From the NCBI GenBank assembly GCA_017307505.1, contig JAFKEE010000019.1, forward strand, positions 124,001 to 188,000: a stretch of 64,000 bases of DNA. Reading direction: 5' to 3'. Below the pieces are notes generated by a model that saw only the letters and a program-made list of their open reading frames with translations, did no database searches and was not told the origin of the DNA. The DNA comes from Acidobacteriota bacterium (GTDB lineage: Bacteria; Acidobacteriota; Terriglobia; Bryobacterales; Bryobacteraceae). The translations under genes and the position numbers were made by a program. Shown one piece after another: positions 15,968 to 24,448 of this stretch (positions within the stretch are counted from its first letter, which is position 1; each line of letters begins with the position of its first letter).

Positions 15968-17233
15968 TTAGCCGCCGGTGGAGAGTCTCGTGCGACCCGA
16001 GCCGCCTTCGCGCAGGAACTGCGGGGTTTTCAGCTCAGGGATGGTGAATAGCTCTTCCAGACTCAGCAGGCCCGCTCCGAGGACACCGGCGGTGTCACCC
16101 AGCGAGCCGAAACAGATGACGAGATCCTCAGTGAGATGGCTGAGGGCCTGGAGGCGCACGGTGCGCTGGATCTGGTCGAGGAAACCGGCTCCGCAGATTT
16201 CGAGGCGCTGATCGAGGACGATGCGGGCGGGGTCGAGCAGATTGACGAGGTTGGCCAGGCCGATGGCGAGGTAGCGGCACATCTCTTCGGAAATGGAGAG
16301 GCAGACTTTGTCGCCGGCGCGGGCGGCTTCGAGGACATCCCAACCGGTGACGCGCAGAGGATCGCCGCCGGTTCTGGACAATGCCAGGGACAAGCCGCCT
16401 TCGCGAATGATCTCGCGGAAGCGATGGGCGAGGGCGGGCGAACCGGCCACGGCCTCGAGACAGCCGAAGCTGCCGCATTTACAGGCCACGTTGGCCATGC
16501 TGACGCGGGTGTGGCCGAACTCGCCGGCGCTGGTGCGGCGTCCTTCAATGACACGGCCTCCGGAGAAGAGGGCGGAGCCGATGCCTGCGCCGTACTCGAC
16601 GTAGATCATGTCGTCGTTGGATTCGCCGGCGCCGAGCAGGCGTTCCGCATTGCCGCGGCATCGGGTCGCGTTTTCGACGAAGGCCGGGACGTGGAAGGTG
16701 TCCTCGAAGATCTTCACGAGGGGGACGTTGCGCCAGAAGTCCAACTGCGACGAGAGGACGGAGATGCCCTGGGCGCGATTGACGAGGCCGACGTCGGCGA
16801 TCCCGATGCCACGGAGACTGCGGGCCGAGACTCCGGCTTCCGCGAGGGCCTTGCGGGCACATTGTTTCAATTGATCGACGAGGGCGGATTCACCGCCGTC
16901 GAGGCGGGTGGGTTCGCGGACGAGGCCGCGGATGCGGGGGGCGAGGTCCATGACGCCAGCAACGACGGTTTCGGAGTCGAATTCGATGCCGAGGAGGAAG
17001 CCCTGTTCCTGATTGATGCGCAGGAGGACCTGTTTGCGGCCGGTGGGGTTGTCGCTGAGTCCGGCGATCTCGAGGCGGCGCTCACTGAGGAGCTCTTTGG
17101 TCAGTTGAGAGATGGTGCTGGTGCGCAGGCCGGTGAGACGGTGGATCTCGACGCGGGAGAGGGGGCCGAAGTTCCGGATGACATTGAGGATGACTCCGGC
17201 GTCGCGTTCCTTTTGCGTATTGACGTACTTCAT
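15968..17233 (-). CDS. ROK-family transcriptional repressor
   Basis: This 421-aa protein has an N-terminal winged helix-turn-helix (VILNVIRNFGPLSRVEIHRLTGLRTSTISQLTKEL in outline, residues ~14-48) and a C-terminal ROK/ASKHA sugar-sensing domain. The ROK zinc site is H241 in GEFGHTRV and C251, C253, C258 in CKCGSFGC. NagC- and Mlc-like members sense sugars, sugar phosphates or amino sugars, and derepress when ligand binds. The gene leads the operon ending with GH20 and is divergent from the Oar-like transporter gene. TTGACA-N17-TACGAT precedes it, and a 27-bp palindrome between the two divergent promoters is the probable operator. The GGGAGG SD lies just before ATG 17233. Confidence 0.9.
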   Translation of the reverse strand: MKYVNTQKERDAGVILNVIRNFGPLSRVEIHRLTGLRTSTISQLTKELLSERRLEIAGLSDNPTGRKQVLLRINQEQGFLLGIEFDSETVVAGVMDLAPRIRGLVREPTRLDGGESALVDQLKQCARKALAEAGVSARSLRGIGIADVGLVNRAQGISVLSSQLDFWRNVPLVKIFEDTFHVPAFVENATRCRGNAERLLGAGESNDDMIYVEYGAGIGSALFSGGRVIEGRRTSAGEFGHTRVSMANVACKCGSFGCLEAVAGSPALAHRFREIIREGGLSLALSRTGGDPLRVTGWDVLEAARAGDKVCLSISEEMCRYLAIGLANLVNLLDPARIVLDQRLEICGAGFLDQIQRTVRLQALSHLTEDLVICFGSLGDTAGVLGAGLLSLEELFTIPELKTPQFLREGGSGRTRLSTGG

Positions 17234-17247
17234 CGGGCCTCCCAGCG

Positions 17248-17276
17248 ATCGTAGGATGAACTGGATTTCGTGTCAA
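17248..17276 (-). promoter_or_regulatory. Promoter of the ROK operon
   Basis: On the minus strand TTGACA (complement of 17271-17276) is followed after exactly 17 nt by TACGAT (complement of 17248-17253). The start of transcription would fall about 8-10 nt before the ATG at 17233, giving a very short leader that still contains GGGAGG. Confidence 0.65.
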
Positions 17277-17289
17277 GAGAAAGTTTCTA

Positions 17290-17316
17290 TATCGAAACAA
17301 TTGGAACGTTTCGATA
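17290..17316. promoter_or_regulatory. 27-bp palindrome, probable ROK operator
   Basis: Perfect 9-bp arms TATCGAAAC and GTTTCGATA flank a 9-bp spacer. The site sits between the divergent -35 elements (17271-17276 leftward, 17359-17364 rightward), where a repressor could control both operons. ROK regulators bind dyads of about this length, so the ROK protein encoded next to it is the likely binder. Confidence 0.65.
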
Positions 17317-17329
17317 AGTAGTCTTCTGC

Positions 17330-17347
17330 CAGAAAGTTTTGTTTCTG
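17330..17347. promoter_or_regulatory. Second dyad upstream of the Oar-like gene promoter
   Basis: CAGAAA-N6-TTTCTG is a perfect 6-bp-arm inverted repeat ending 11 nt before the rightward -35. It shares the GAAA/TTTC core with the larger palindrome and may be a weaker second binding site. This is by similarity only. Confidence 0.35.
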
Positions 17348-17358
17348 TTATTTTCTTC

Positions 17359-17388
17359 TTGACTGGCGAATGTTTTCGCCCCTACACT
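17359..17388 (+). promoter_or_regulatory. Promoter of the Oar-like transporter operon
   Basis: TTGACT at 17359-17364 and TACACT at 17383-17388 are separated by 18 nt. The predicted start near 17395 leaves a leader of about 50 nt before ATG 17444. Confidence 0.55.
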
Positions 17389-17443
17389 GCGGCAATGCCA
17401 GCCGCTGGGACTTTGTGCAAACGGCGGCATGAAGGAGGTACTC

Positions 17444-20400
17444 ATGAAAGCTGCGAAGCTCAGGTGTCCCGCAGGGCCCATGCTCGCTCTCCTGCTCTCA
17501 GTCACATCTTTGTCCGCCCCGGTGGCGGCTCAATCTACATTTGGCTCGGTGGTCGGACAGGTATCCGATTCCACGGGCGGGGCGGTACCGGACGCAAAGG
17601 TCGGACTGCTGGAGGTGAGGACGCACGTTTCGCGGCAGGCGACGACCTCAGCGGACGGGCGGTATGAGTTTCTGAACGTACCGCAAGGCGAGTACAAGAT
17701 CGAGATCGAGATGGCCGGATTCAAGAGATTCGCGACGGCGAACTTTGAACTGCAGGCGCGGCAGATTGTGCGCATGGACGCGGGCCTGGTGGTGGGGGAG
17801 GTGGCGTCGACAGTGGAGGTGGCGGCGAGCGCGCCGCTGGTGAATACGGAGACGCCAACGGTCTCGTCGGTACGAAGCAACGAGCAACTGCTGAAGGGTC
17901 CTTTCATGTACCGGTCGGCAGCCACGTCGCCGGCCCGGGTGTTGGGCTTGTTTTCAGAGTCGCAACTCGGCGTGAGTGAAGAGCGACAGTTCTCGCTGTC
18001 GGGCGGCATGGTGTATCAGAACGACGTCTCGGTGGACGGCATCCTGTCGACGAACATTCGCGACAACGGGATCGGGCTGCGGGCGGAGGGGCTGTTTCCT
18101 TCGACGGACACGATTCAGGAACTGAAGGTGAGCTCGGTGAACAACAACGCCGAGTTCGCGCAGATGGGCAGCATCACGACGATTACGAAGTCGGGGACGA
18201 ACGCGTATCACGGGTCTGTGCTGTACAACTACTACGGCAACTCGATGCGGGCGAACCCGTCGTATTTCGCCAAGCAGGTGAACAACGGCGTGCTGCCGCG
18301 TGAAGTGAACAACGACATTGTGGGCAATGTGGGCGGGCGGATTATTCCGAACCGGACCTTCTTCTTCACGGCGTACGAGCGGCTGACGAAGTATGGGTTG
18401 GTGCGCAACTCGACTAGCGGCATCACGGTGCCGGAAAACGACATCCGGCAGGGGGATTTTTCGCGGTTCCTGACGACGGCGCAGAAGATTGTGATCAACG
18501 ATCCCGCGACGAACCAGCCGTTCGCGGGCAACATCATTCCGGCGAGCCGGATCAACAGCGTGAGCCGGAAGATCGCGGACAAGTACATCGGGCCGGTGAA
18601 TGTGGCGAGCAACCTGTATTTCTATCTGCAGGACAATGCTCCGGAGATCCAGCAGAACTACGATGTGCGTGTCGACCATTACTTCGGAAACCGTCACAAT
18701 GTGTTCGGCCGGTATAGCTGGAAGGACTACAACCGGAAGGCGGCGACGAACTTCCAATCGGAGGGCGGGCTGCAAACGTTGACGCCATCGCACACGATGG
18801 TTTTGTCGGACAACTTCGTGATCCGGCCGAACCTGATCAACGAGGCGCGTTTCGGATTCAGCCTGTTGAGGGACGTCACGCTGTCGGGCATCCGGGCTCG
18901 GGATTTCCTGCAAGACACGGGCTTGAAGCTGGTGGCCTCGAGTATCCCGGACATTTCGGGTGCGTCGAATGTGAACATTAGCGGGTACACGGCGTTTGGC
19001 CGGGCGAAGGATCAGCCGCTGGTGACGCACACGTATGAGTTCGGGGACAACGTCACCTGGCAGGCGGGCCATCACACGGTGAAGGCGGGCGTTCAGATCC
19101 ACTGGCTGGATTTTCAGCAGCCGGCAGGCGGCTATGGGGAGCTGGGCACGTTCGCGTTCGACAACAATCTGACGCGCGGGACGAATCATCCCTTCGCCAA
19201 CTTCCTGCTGGGCGTGCCAACGGTGGTGAACCAGACGCAGCCGGGGCCTGGCGTGAATGCGAGCACGAACCACTATGGGTTCTTTGTGCAGGACGAATGG
19301 CGGTTGAAGAAGGTCACGTTCAGCCTGGGGCTTCGATATGAACTGCATTCTCCGTTCGAGGATGCCAATGGAAACATCGCGAACTTCCTGCAGGGTTCCG
19401 CCAACGGAGATGTCGTGGTGCCTTCCGATGCGTCGAAGGCCCTGGCAACGCCGCGGTTTGTCAAAGCGATTGGCACGGCCAGGATTCTGACCGCGGAGCA
19501 AGCGGGCATTCCCAGCCGGCTGCGGTTCACGGACCGAAACAATTTTGCGCCCCGCATCGGGGTCGCGTGGCGGCCGTTCAACAACAACAAGACGGTGCTG
19601 CGGGCGGGCTACGGGCTGTACACGGTGCGCGTGCTGGGGCCCTTCTTCGCCGGCATGACGGACATCCACACGTCGGGCCAGCAGATCTTCACGAACACCT
19701 TCAACGACGCGACGAGTGCGCACTCCATTGTCTGGCCGAACACTTCGAACTCGCTGGCGGACCTGGGCAATGTCGCCGTCGGTACGCTGAACTTCAGCTC
19801 GGCGAATGCGATCCGGTTCCGGGACCCTTACACGCAGCAGTGGAGCTTCACGGTAGAGCGGGAAGTGGCGCGGCGCAACTCGGTGCGCATCACCTATACC
19901 GGCAATCACGGCGTGGGGCTGGTGACGTCACCAAACATCAATGAAGTGCTGCCGAATACCTTGGGGTACAACAACCTGCCGGCATCGGCACGGCCGTATC
20001 CGAACTACCGGCAGGTGCGGTTGCGGGCGAATGGCGGCAGCAGCAGCTATCACGACCTGACCGTCCAGCACCGGCTATTGGGTGTGGGCGGCTTGACGGT
20101 GACGAACTCCTACAAGTTCGCCAAGGGGATCAGCAATGTGGAGACAGATCCGAACAATGCCAACTTCTCGAATGAGATTCCGGCGGATTTGAATAACCGG
20201 TTCGATCCGCGGTACTGGCGCGGTCCGATGGTGGGGATTCCGTATCACCGGGTGTTGACTGATTTCCTGTGGGATGTTCCGCTGGGCCGTGGCCGGCATT
20301 GGGGCCGGAACTGGAACCGGCTGGTGGACGGCATTGCGGGCGGCTGGACGATCTCGAGCATCATGATGTTCCAGAGCGGTCCGCACCTGACGCCATTCTT

Positions 20401-20824
20401 CACGAGCCACTGCCAGGCGGGCACGGACTGTTCGTCGCGGAACCGGCCGGATGTGGTGGCAGGCCAGGATCCGGACACGGGCTTGAAGACGACGGAGGCG
20501 TGGTTCAACACCGGTGCGTTCACGAAGGCTCCGTTCCTGAGCGCGGACGGGAAGAGTGTGTTCGCGGGCCGATTCGGGAATGCGGGGGTTGGCACGGTGA
20601 CGGGTCCGGGCATCATGCAGATTGATGCAGGTGTCTTCAAGGACATTCGCCCGACTGAGCGATGGAGCATGCGGGTGCAGGGCCAGGCGAGGAACCTGCC
20701 CAATCATCCGAACTTCACGAATCCCAACATGAACATGGACAGCGCGGACTTCGGCAAGATCCGCGGTTTGAACGGAAACGCCTACTCCCGCCTGATTACG
20801 GGCGGGGTACGCCTCCTCTTCTAG
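17444..20824 (+). CDS. Oar-like TonB-dependent outer-membrane protein with carboxypeptidase-regulatory N-domain
   Basis: This 1126-aa protein has a signal peptide, then an Ig-like carboxypeptidase-regulatory domain (TFGSVVGQVSDSTGGAVPDAKV through YEFLNVPQGEYKIEIEMAGF). A plug-like region follows (VSVDGI..., IQELKVSSVNNNAEFAQMGS) and a long beta-barrel ending in a terminal Phe. ATG 17444 is preferred over 17429 because AAGGAGG sits 5 nt upstream. In Acidobacteria such proteins take the place of SusC-type importers and usually lack a SusD partner. It heads the rightward arm of the ROK-controlled locus, and its location suggests uptake of the GH20/GH109 substrate or product. Confidence 0.88.
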   Translation: MKAAKLRCPAGPMLALLLSVTSLSAPVAAQSTFGSVVGQVSDSTGGAVPDAKVGLLEVRTHVSRQATTSADGRYEFLNVPQGEYKIEIEMAGFKRFATANFELQARQIVRMDAGLVVGEVASTVEVAASAPLVNTETPTVSSVRSNEQLLKGPFMYRSAATSPARVLGLFSESQLGVSEERQFSLSGGMVYQNDVSVDGILSTNIRDNGIGLRAEGLFPSTDTIQELKVSSVNNNAEFAQMGSITTITKSGTNAYHGSVLYNYYGNSMRANPSYFAKQVNNGVLPREVNNDIVGNVGGRIIPNRTFFFTAYERLTKYGLVRNSTSGITVPENDIRQGDFSRFLTTAQKIVINDPATNQPFAGNIIPASRINSVSRKIADKYIGPVNVASNLYFYLQDNAPEIQQNYDVRVDHYFGNRHNVFGRYSWKDYNRKAATNFQSEGGLQTLTPSHTMVLSDNFVIRPNLINEARFGFSLLRDVTLSGIRARDFLQDTGLKLVASSIPDISGASNVNISGYTAFGRAKDQPLVTHTYEFGDNVTWQAGHHTVKAGVQIHWLDFQQPAGGYGELGTFAFDNNLTRGTNHPFANFLLGVPTVVNQTQPGPGVNASTNHYGFFVQDEWRLKKVTFSLGLRYELHSPFEDANGNIANFLQGSANGDVVVPSDASKALATPRFVKAIGTARILTAEQAGIPSRLRFTDRNNFAPRIGVAWRPFNNNKTVLRAGYGLYTVRVLGPFFAGMTDIHTSGQQIFTNTFNDATSAHSIVWPNTSNSLADLGNVAVGTLNFSSANAIRFRDPYTQQWSFTVEREVARRNSVRITYTGNHGVGLVTSPNINEVLPNTLGYNNLPASARPYPNYRQVRLRANGGSSSYHDLTVQHRLLGVGGLTVTNSYKFAKGISNVETDPNNANFSNEIPADLNNRFDPRYWRGPMVGIPYHRVLTDFLWDVPLGRGRHWGRNWNRLVDGIAGGWTISSIMMFQSGPHLTPFFTSHCQAGTDCSSRNRPDVVAGQDPDTGLKTTEAWFNTGAFTKAPFLSADGKSVFAGRFGNAGVGTVTGPGIMQIDAGVFKDIRPTERWSMRVQGQARNLPNHPNFTNPNMNMDSADFGKIRGLNGNAYSRLITGGVRLLF

Positions 20825-20839
20825 CTGGATGCATCGGAG

Positions 20840-22717
20840 ATGACCAGACGTGACCTGTTTGGCACCGTGGCATTGGCGGGCATGCTTTCGGAGGAGAGCA
20901 TGCTCGCCGGGGGCGGTGAGTTTTATACGCCCTGGCTGGATGCTCTGGTGAAGGGGTATTTGGCTAACGCAAGAAGGACGAGCGACAGCCTAGCGGTTTG
21001 TGACTTTGAAGGCGGCAGCAAAAGGTCGGACGGAGTTTCGAAGTCGGGGAAGACGTATTGCAGTGTGTCGAGGATGCTGCCGGCGCTTGCGGCGTGTGTG
21101 GCGGCCGGACGGGACGCAGACGGGACGCTGTTCCAGGCGATTCTGGCAGTGTACCGGTGTGCGTTCGATCCAGCTCATCCGGATTATTGGGGGCCATCTC
21201 CGGCGGACAAGCCGGACTTGCGGCAGGTGGAATCGTCACTGGTTGCCTGGACGTTGTGGTTGTTGCGGGACCGGTTGCCGGGTGCACTGACGGCCACCGA
21301 GAGGGGGAACCTGCAGCGGTGGCTGGCGTCGTGCGCGGTGCGAGAGGTGCGCTACAACAACTTTGCGTGGTTCACTGCGGTGAACCAGGCGGTACGGCTG
21401 GCGCTGGCGGAACGCTGGAACGAATTCCGCGGCGATGAGGCGTGGATGCTGGATGATTTGCGGGCGATGGACGCGATGTATGCCGGCGATGGATGGTATA
21501 CGGATGGCAAGGGCGCGCACATCCACGATTACTACTCGTTCTGGGTCTTCGCGAGTCATTTCCTGTATTGGCGCGAGGTGATTGGCGCGAGGTACCCGGA
21601 GTGGAACAGCCGGTTTGCAGGGCGAGTGAAGGAGTTGATGGTGCATGCTCCGGAGCTGTTCTCAGCGAGTGGGGCGCATGCCATGATGGGCGTCTCGCTG
21701 GTGTACCGATTCGCGGCGGTGACGGCACTGGTACTGGCCTACCGGCAGGGGTTGTGGCCTCACTCCGCCGGCTTGTTGCGCGGGCTCGTGCGGCGCAACA
21801 TGGCGTTCTTCTGGGGGCATGGCGCGTTCGATGGTTCCAAGGGCAAACTGCGAGAAACGATTTCCGAAGTGGGGACTCCGGAGTTCGCAGAGTCTTACAT
21901 CGACAATGGACATCCGTACTGGGGCATGCAGGCGTTCGCATTCCTGCTGATCCCGCGCGGGGATGCGTTCTGGACTGAGCGGGAGGAAGGGTTGCCTTGC
22001 GAGAAGCGCGACTTCGTGACGGCGCTGGCGGGTCCGGGGGTTCTGATTTCGGGGTGCAGGAGTACGGGCGAGTCGCGGCTGCATTTTGTGAACAATGGGC
22101 GGTTTGATGCGATCTACCGGGACAGGTACACGAAGTTCTCCTACTCCGGGCAGTTCTTCTTTTGCTTTACGAAACGCAAGGACCGGGCTACGTGGGATAG
22201 CGCGCTGGTTTTCCGGGATCCTGGGAGCGGAGTGATTGCGGGGCGCGCCGGAGTGGAAGGCGGCCGCCTGGTGGACGGCGGCTATGAGACGGAGTGGTGG
22301 GCGATGTTGGACGGGCTTCGCATTCGCGTCCGGAGTAGGATCAGGCCGGATCGAGACAGGGAGCTGCGATCGCATGTGGTGGAGGCTCCGGAGGGTGCGG
22401 TTGTGCGGAAGGTGGAGATCCTGGAGGGTTCGGCGGGCTTGCCGTTCCTGGAGAATGAGCAGATCGAGACTAAGGGCAAGGGGCAGCAACTGGTGGCGTC
22501 TGCGGTGCTGGGGCAAGCCGGCGTGACGGCGCACAGCGGGTATGACGGGGTGAGCGTGGAGTCGAAGTTCGAGCCTGTGTTCGGGCGCGAGAATATTCAC
22601 CTGTTCGCGCCGCGCTGTGCGGTTGTGACGCTGAGGAAAGTGTTGAAGCAACCGGTGACGGAGCTGAGCGCGGCGTTCCTGTGCAGGCCGGCGCGTGGAA
22701 AAGGAGGAGTGGCTTGA
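20840..22717 (+). CDS. DUF2264-like protein, probably exported
   Basis: This 625-aa protein starts with a Tat-like signal (MTRRDLFGTVALAGML). A large helical domain follows, rich in aromatic residues, with segments such as YWGPSPADKPDLRQVESSLVAWTLWLL and ERGNLQRWLASCAVREVRYNNFAWF. Its order and content match the DUF2264 family, whose predicted (alpha/alpha) toroid resembles polysaccharide lyases and unsaturated glucuronyl hydrolases. A second beta-rich half ends the protein. Biochemical activity is not established. The GGAG before ATG 20840 is abnormally close, so translation may rely on coupling to the upstream gene 15 nt away; the signal peptide supports this start. Its stop overlaps the RidA start. 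Confidence 0.68.
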   Translation: MTRRDLFGTVALAGMLSEESMLAGGGEFYTPWLDALVKGYLANARRTSDSLAVCDFEGGSKRSDGVSKSGKTYCSVSRMLPALAACVAAGRDADGTLFQAILAVYRCAFDPAHPDYWGPSPADKPDLRQVESSLVAWTLWLLRDRLPGALTATERGNLQRWLASCAVREVRYNNFAWFTAVNQAVRLALAERWNEFRGDEAWMLDDLRAMDAMYAGDGWYTDGKGAHIHDYYSFWVFASHFLYWREVIGARYPEWNSRFAGRVKELMVHAPELFSASGAHAMMGVSLVYRFAAVTALVLAYRQGLWPHSAGLLRGLVRRNMAFFWGHGAFDGSKGKLRETISEVGTPEFAESYIDNGHPYWGMQAFAFLLIPRGDAFWTEREEGLPCEKRDFVTALAGPGVLISGCRSTGESRLHFVNNGRFDAIYRDRYTKFSYSGQFFFCFTKRKDRATWDSALVFRDPGSGVIAGRAGVEGGRLVDGGYETEWWAMLDGLRIRVRSRIRPDRDRELRSHVVEAPEGAVVRKVEILEGSAGLPFLENEQIETKGKGQQLVASAVLGQAGVTAHSGYDGVSVESKFEPVFGRENIHLFAPRCAVVTLRKVLKQPVTELSAAFLCRPARGKGGVA

Positions 22718-23106
22718 GCAAGCAGGAGATCCAGCATCCGGACAAGCAGGTGTCGACGGGTGCGTATTCCGCGGGGGTGCTGTGTGATGGGTGGCTGTAT
22801 ATCAGCGGCCAGGGGCCGGTGGATCTGGCGACGGGCGAGACAAAGCGCGGCTCGATTGAAGAAGAGACGCGGTACACGCTGGCTCACATCGACAAGATTC
22901 TGAAAGCGGCCGGGTGCTCGGCGAGCGATGTGGTGAAGTGTACGTGCCACCTGGCGGACATCCAGGAATTCGACCGCTTCAATGCGGTGTATGGGGCGTA
23001 CTTTCAACCGATCCGGCCGGCGCGCACGACAGTGCAGTCTGTGCTGTGGGGCGGGATCAAAGTGGAGATCGATGCGGTTGCGCGCATCCCGGAAGGAAAG
23101 AGATAA
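22714..23106 (+). CDS. RidA-family (YjgF/YER057c/UK114) protein
   Basis: This 130-aa protein has the RidA pattern: ISGQGPVDLATGE, the ETRYTLAHIDKILKAAGCSASDVVKCTCHLADI helix-strand unit, and PARTTVQSVLWGGIKVEIDAVA. The Arg-Thr-Thr-Val-Gln segment corresponds to the conserved arginine that binds the imine carboxylate in deaminating members; Gly-rich IKVEID is also typical. RidA hydrolyses reactive enamines/imines, and related groups act on pathway-specific imines. The start is TTG 22714 with AAGGAGG 6 nt upstream; the TTGA overlap with the DUF2264-like stop couples them. Placement in this operon suggests an imine intermediate. Confidence 0.85.
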   Translation: MSKQEIQHPDKQVSTGAYSAGVLCDGWLYISGQGPVDLATGETKRGSIEEETRYTLAHIDKILKAAGCSASDVVKCTCHLADIQEFDRFNAVYGAYFQPIRPARTTVQSVLWGGIKVEIDAVARIPEGKR

Positions 23107-23108
23107 CC

Positions 23109-24431
23109 ATGACGGAACGAAGAGAATTCATCAAGAGCGCGGTGATTGGAGCGGCGGCGGCGCTGCAGGGGGTGGCGCAGGATCGGCGGCTGCGCGTGGG
23201 GTTCATCGGAACGGGCAATCGTGGAGGAGCGCTGCTGGGTCCTGTGCTGCGGATTCCGTGGGTACAGGTGACGGCGCTGTGCGATGTGGATGAGGCGATG
23301 CTGGCGAAGGCGCAGGATCGGGTCCAATCGGCGGGCCAGCCGAAGCCGGCGACGTTCACCGGATCGAAAGAGGCGTACCGGCAACTGGTGGAGCGGAACG
23401 ATGTGGATGCAGTGATCGTGGCAACTCCGTGGCAGTACCACGTGCCGATGGCGCTGGCGGCGATGAAGGCGGGCAAGGCCGTGGGCGTGGAGGTGCCGAT
23501 CGCGCAGACGGTGGAGGACTGCTGGGCGTTGTTGGAGACGCGCGACAAAACGGGGTCGCCGTGCATGATGCTGGAGAACTGGTCGTTCCGGCGGGACAAC
23601 CTGGCGGTGCTGAACATGATCCGGCTGGGGCTGCTGGGTGAGATTGTCCACTGCCACTGTGCGCACGGGAACGACTGCGTGGACCGGACGCCGTGGTACT
23701 TCGACCGGCAAGGGAATGCGCGGTGGAGCGGCGAGTATCTGATCCGCCGGAATTGCGATCAGTATCCGACGCACAGCCTGGGTCCGGTGCTGAGCTGGAT
23801 GGATATCAACTGCGGCGACGCGCTGGACAGTATCGTTTCGATGGCCAGCCGATCACTGGGAATCAATCATTATTTCGAGAAGACGCTGGGCGCGGACCAT
23901 CCCGCGGCGAAGCGGCACTACGCGCAGGGCGACATCGTATCGTCACTGATCAAGACGAAGCGCGGAAACACGATTGTGTTGAACAACGATATGCAGTTGC
24001 CGCGGCCTTACGACAACCGCTGGATGATCCAGGGGACGGAGGGTGTATACAGCGAAGAGCGGAACTCGATCTACTTGTGGCGGCGGAGTCCGAAGGTGCA
24101 TGAGTGGGAGGCGTTTCCGCCGTATCAGGCAAAGTACGACCACACGTGGTGGAAACCAGTGAAATCGGACAAGCCGGGCATGGATCAGACGGCCGCGGGC
24201 CATGGCGGCACGGATCCGCTGTTGTTGTACAAGTTTCTGGAGGCAGTGCGAGACAAGCAGCCATTGCCGCTGTCGTTGGAGGACGGGTTAACGATGAGCG
24301 TGGTGGTGCCCCTATCAGAGGAGTCGATTGCGGGTGGGAGCAAGGCGGTCTCGTTCCCGGATTTCACCCGCGGCAAGTGGAAGACGGCGAAGCCGTACTT
24401 TGCGGTGGATGCGGGTGCGGCGCTCGCATAG
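23109..24431 (+). CDS. GH109-like Gfo/Idh/MocA family protein, Tat-exported
   Basis: This 440-aa protein begins with a twin-arginine signal (TERREFIKSAVIGAAAAL). A Rossmann domain follows (VGFIGTGNRGGALLG) and then a Gfo/Idh C-terminal sheet. The block NWSFRRDNLAVLNMIRLG, then RNCDQYPTHSLGPV and the QLPRPYDNRWMIQGTEG segment match the GH109 alpha-N-acetylgalactosaminidase type. Tyr219 and His222 of YPTH correspond to the residues proposed to act in NAD-dependent glycoside cleavage. The EKP lysine motif of canonical oxidoreductases is replaced (GVEVPIAQ). It is therefore likely a NAD-using glycosidase or close relative. It lies 2 nt after RidA. Confidence 0.8.
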   Translation: MTERREFIKSAVIGAAAALQGVAQDRRLRVGFIGTGNRGGALLGPVLRIPWVQVTALCDVDEAMLAKAQDRVQSAGQPKPATFTGSKEAYRQLVERNDVDAVIVATPWQYHVPMALAAMKAGKAVGVEVPIAQTVEDCWALLETRDKTGSPCMMLENWSFRRDNLAVLNMIRLGLLGEIVHCHCAHGNDCVDRTPWYFDRQGNARWSGEYLIRRNCDQYPTHSLGPVLSWMDINCGDALDSIVSMASRSLGINHYFEKTLGADHPAAKRHYAQGDIVSSLIKTKRGNTIVLNNDMQLPRPYDNRWMIQGTEGVYSEERNSIYLWRRSPKVHEWEAFPPYQAKYDHTWWKPVKSDKPGMDQTAAGHGGTDPLLLYKFLEAVRDKQPLPLSLEDGLTMSVVVPLSEESIAGGSKAVSFPDFTRGKWKTAKPYFAVDAGAALA

Positions 24432-24448
24432 AGATGGCATCCTGAATC

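Noticed and set aside
17954-19909. A 651-codon open frame on the minus strand inside the first Oar-like gene
   Set aside because: Arg/His/Pro-rich sequence with no recognisable fold; the plus-strand Oar-like protein explains the region fully.
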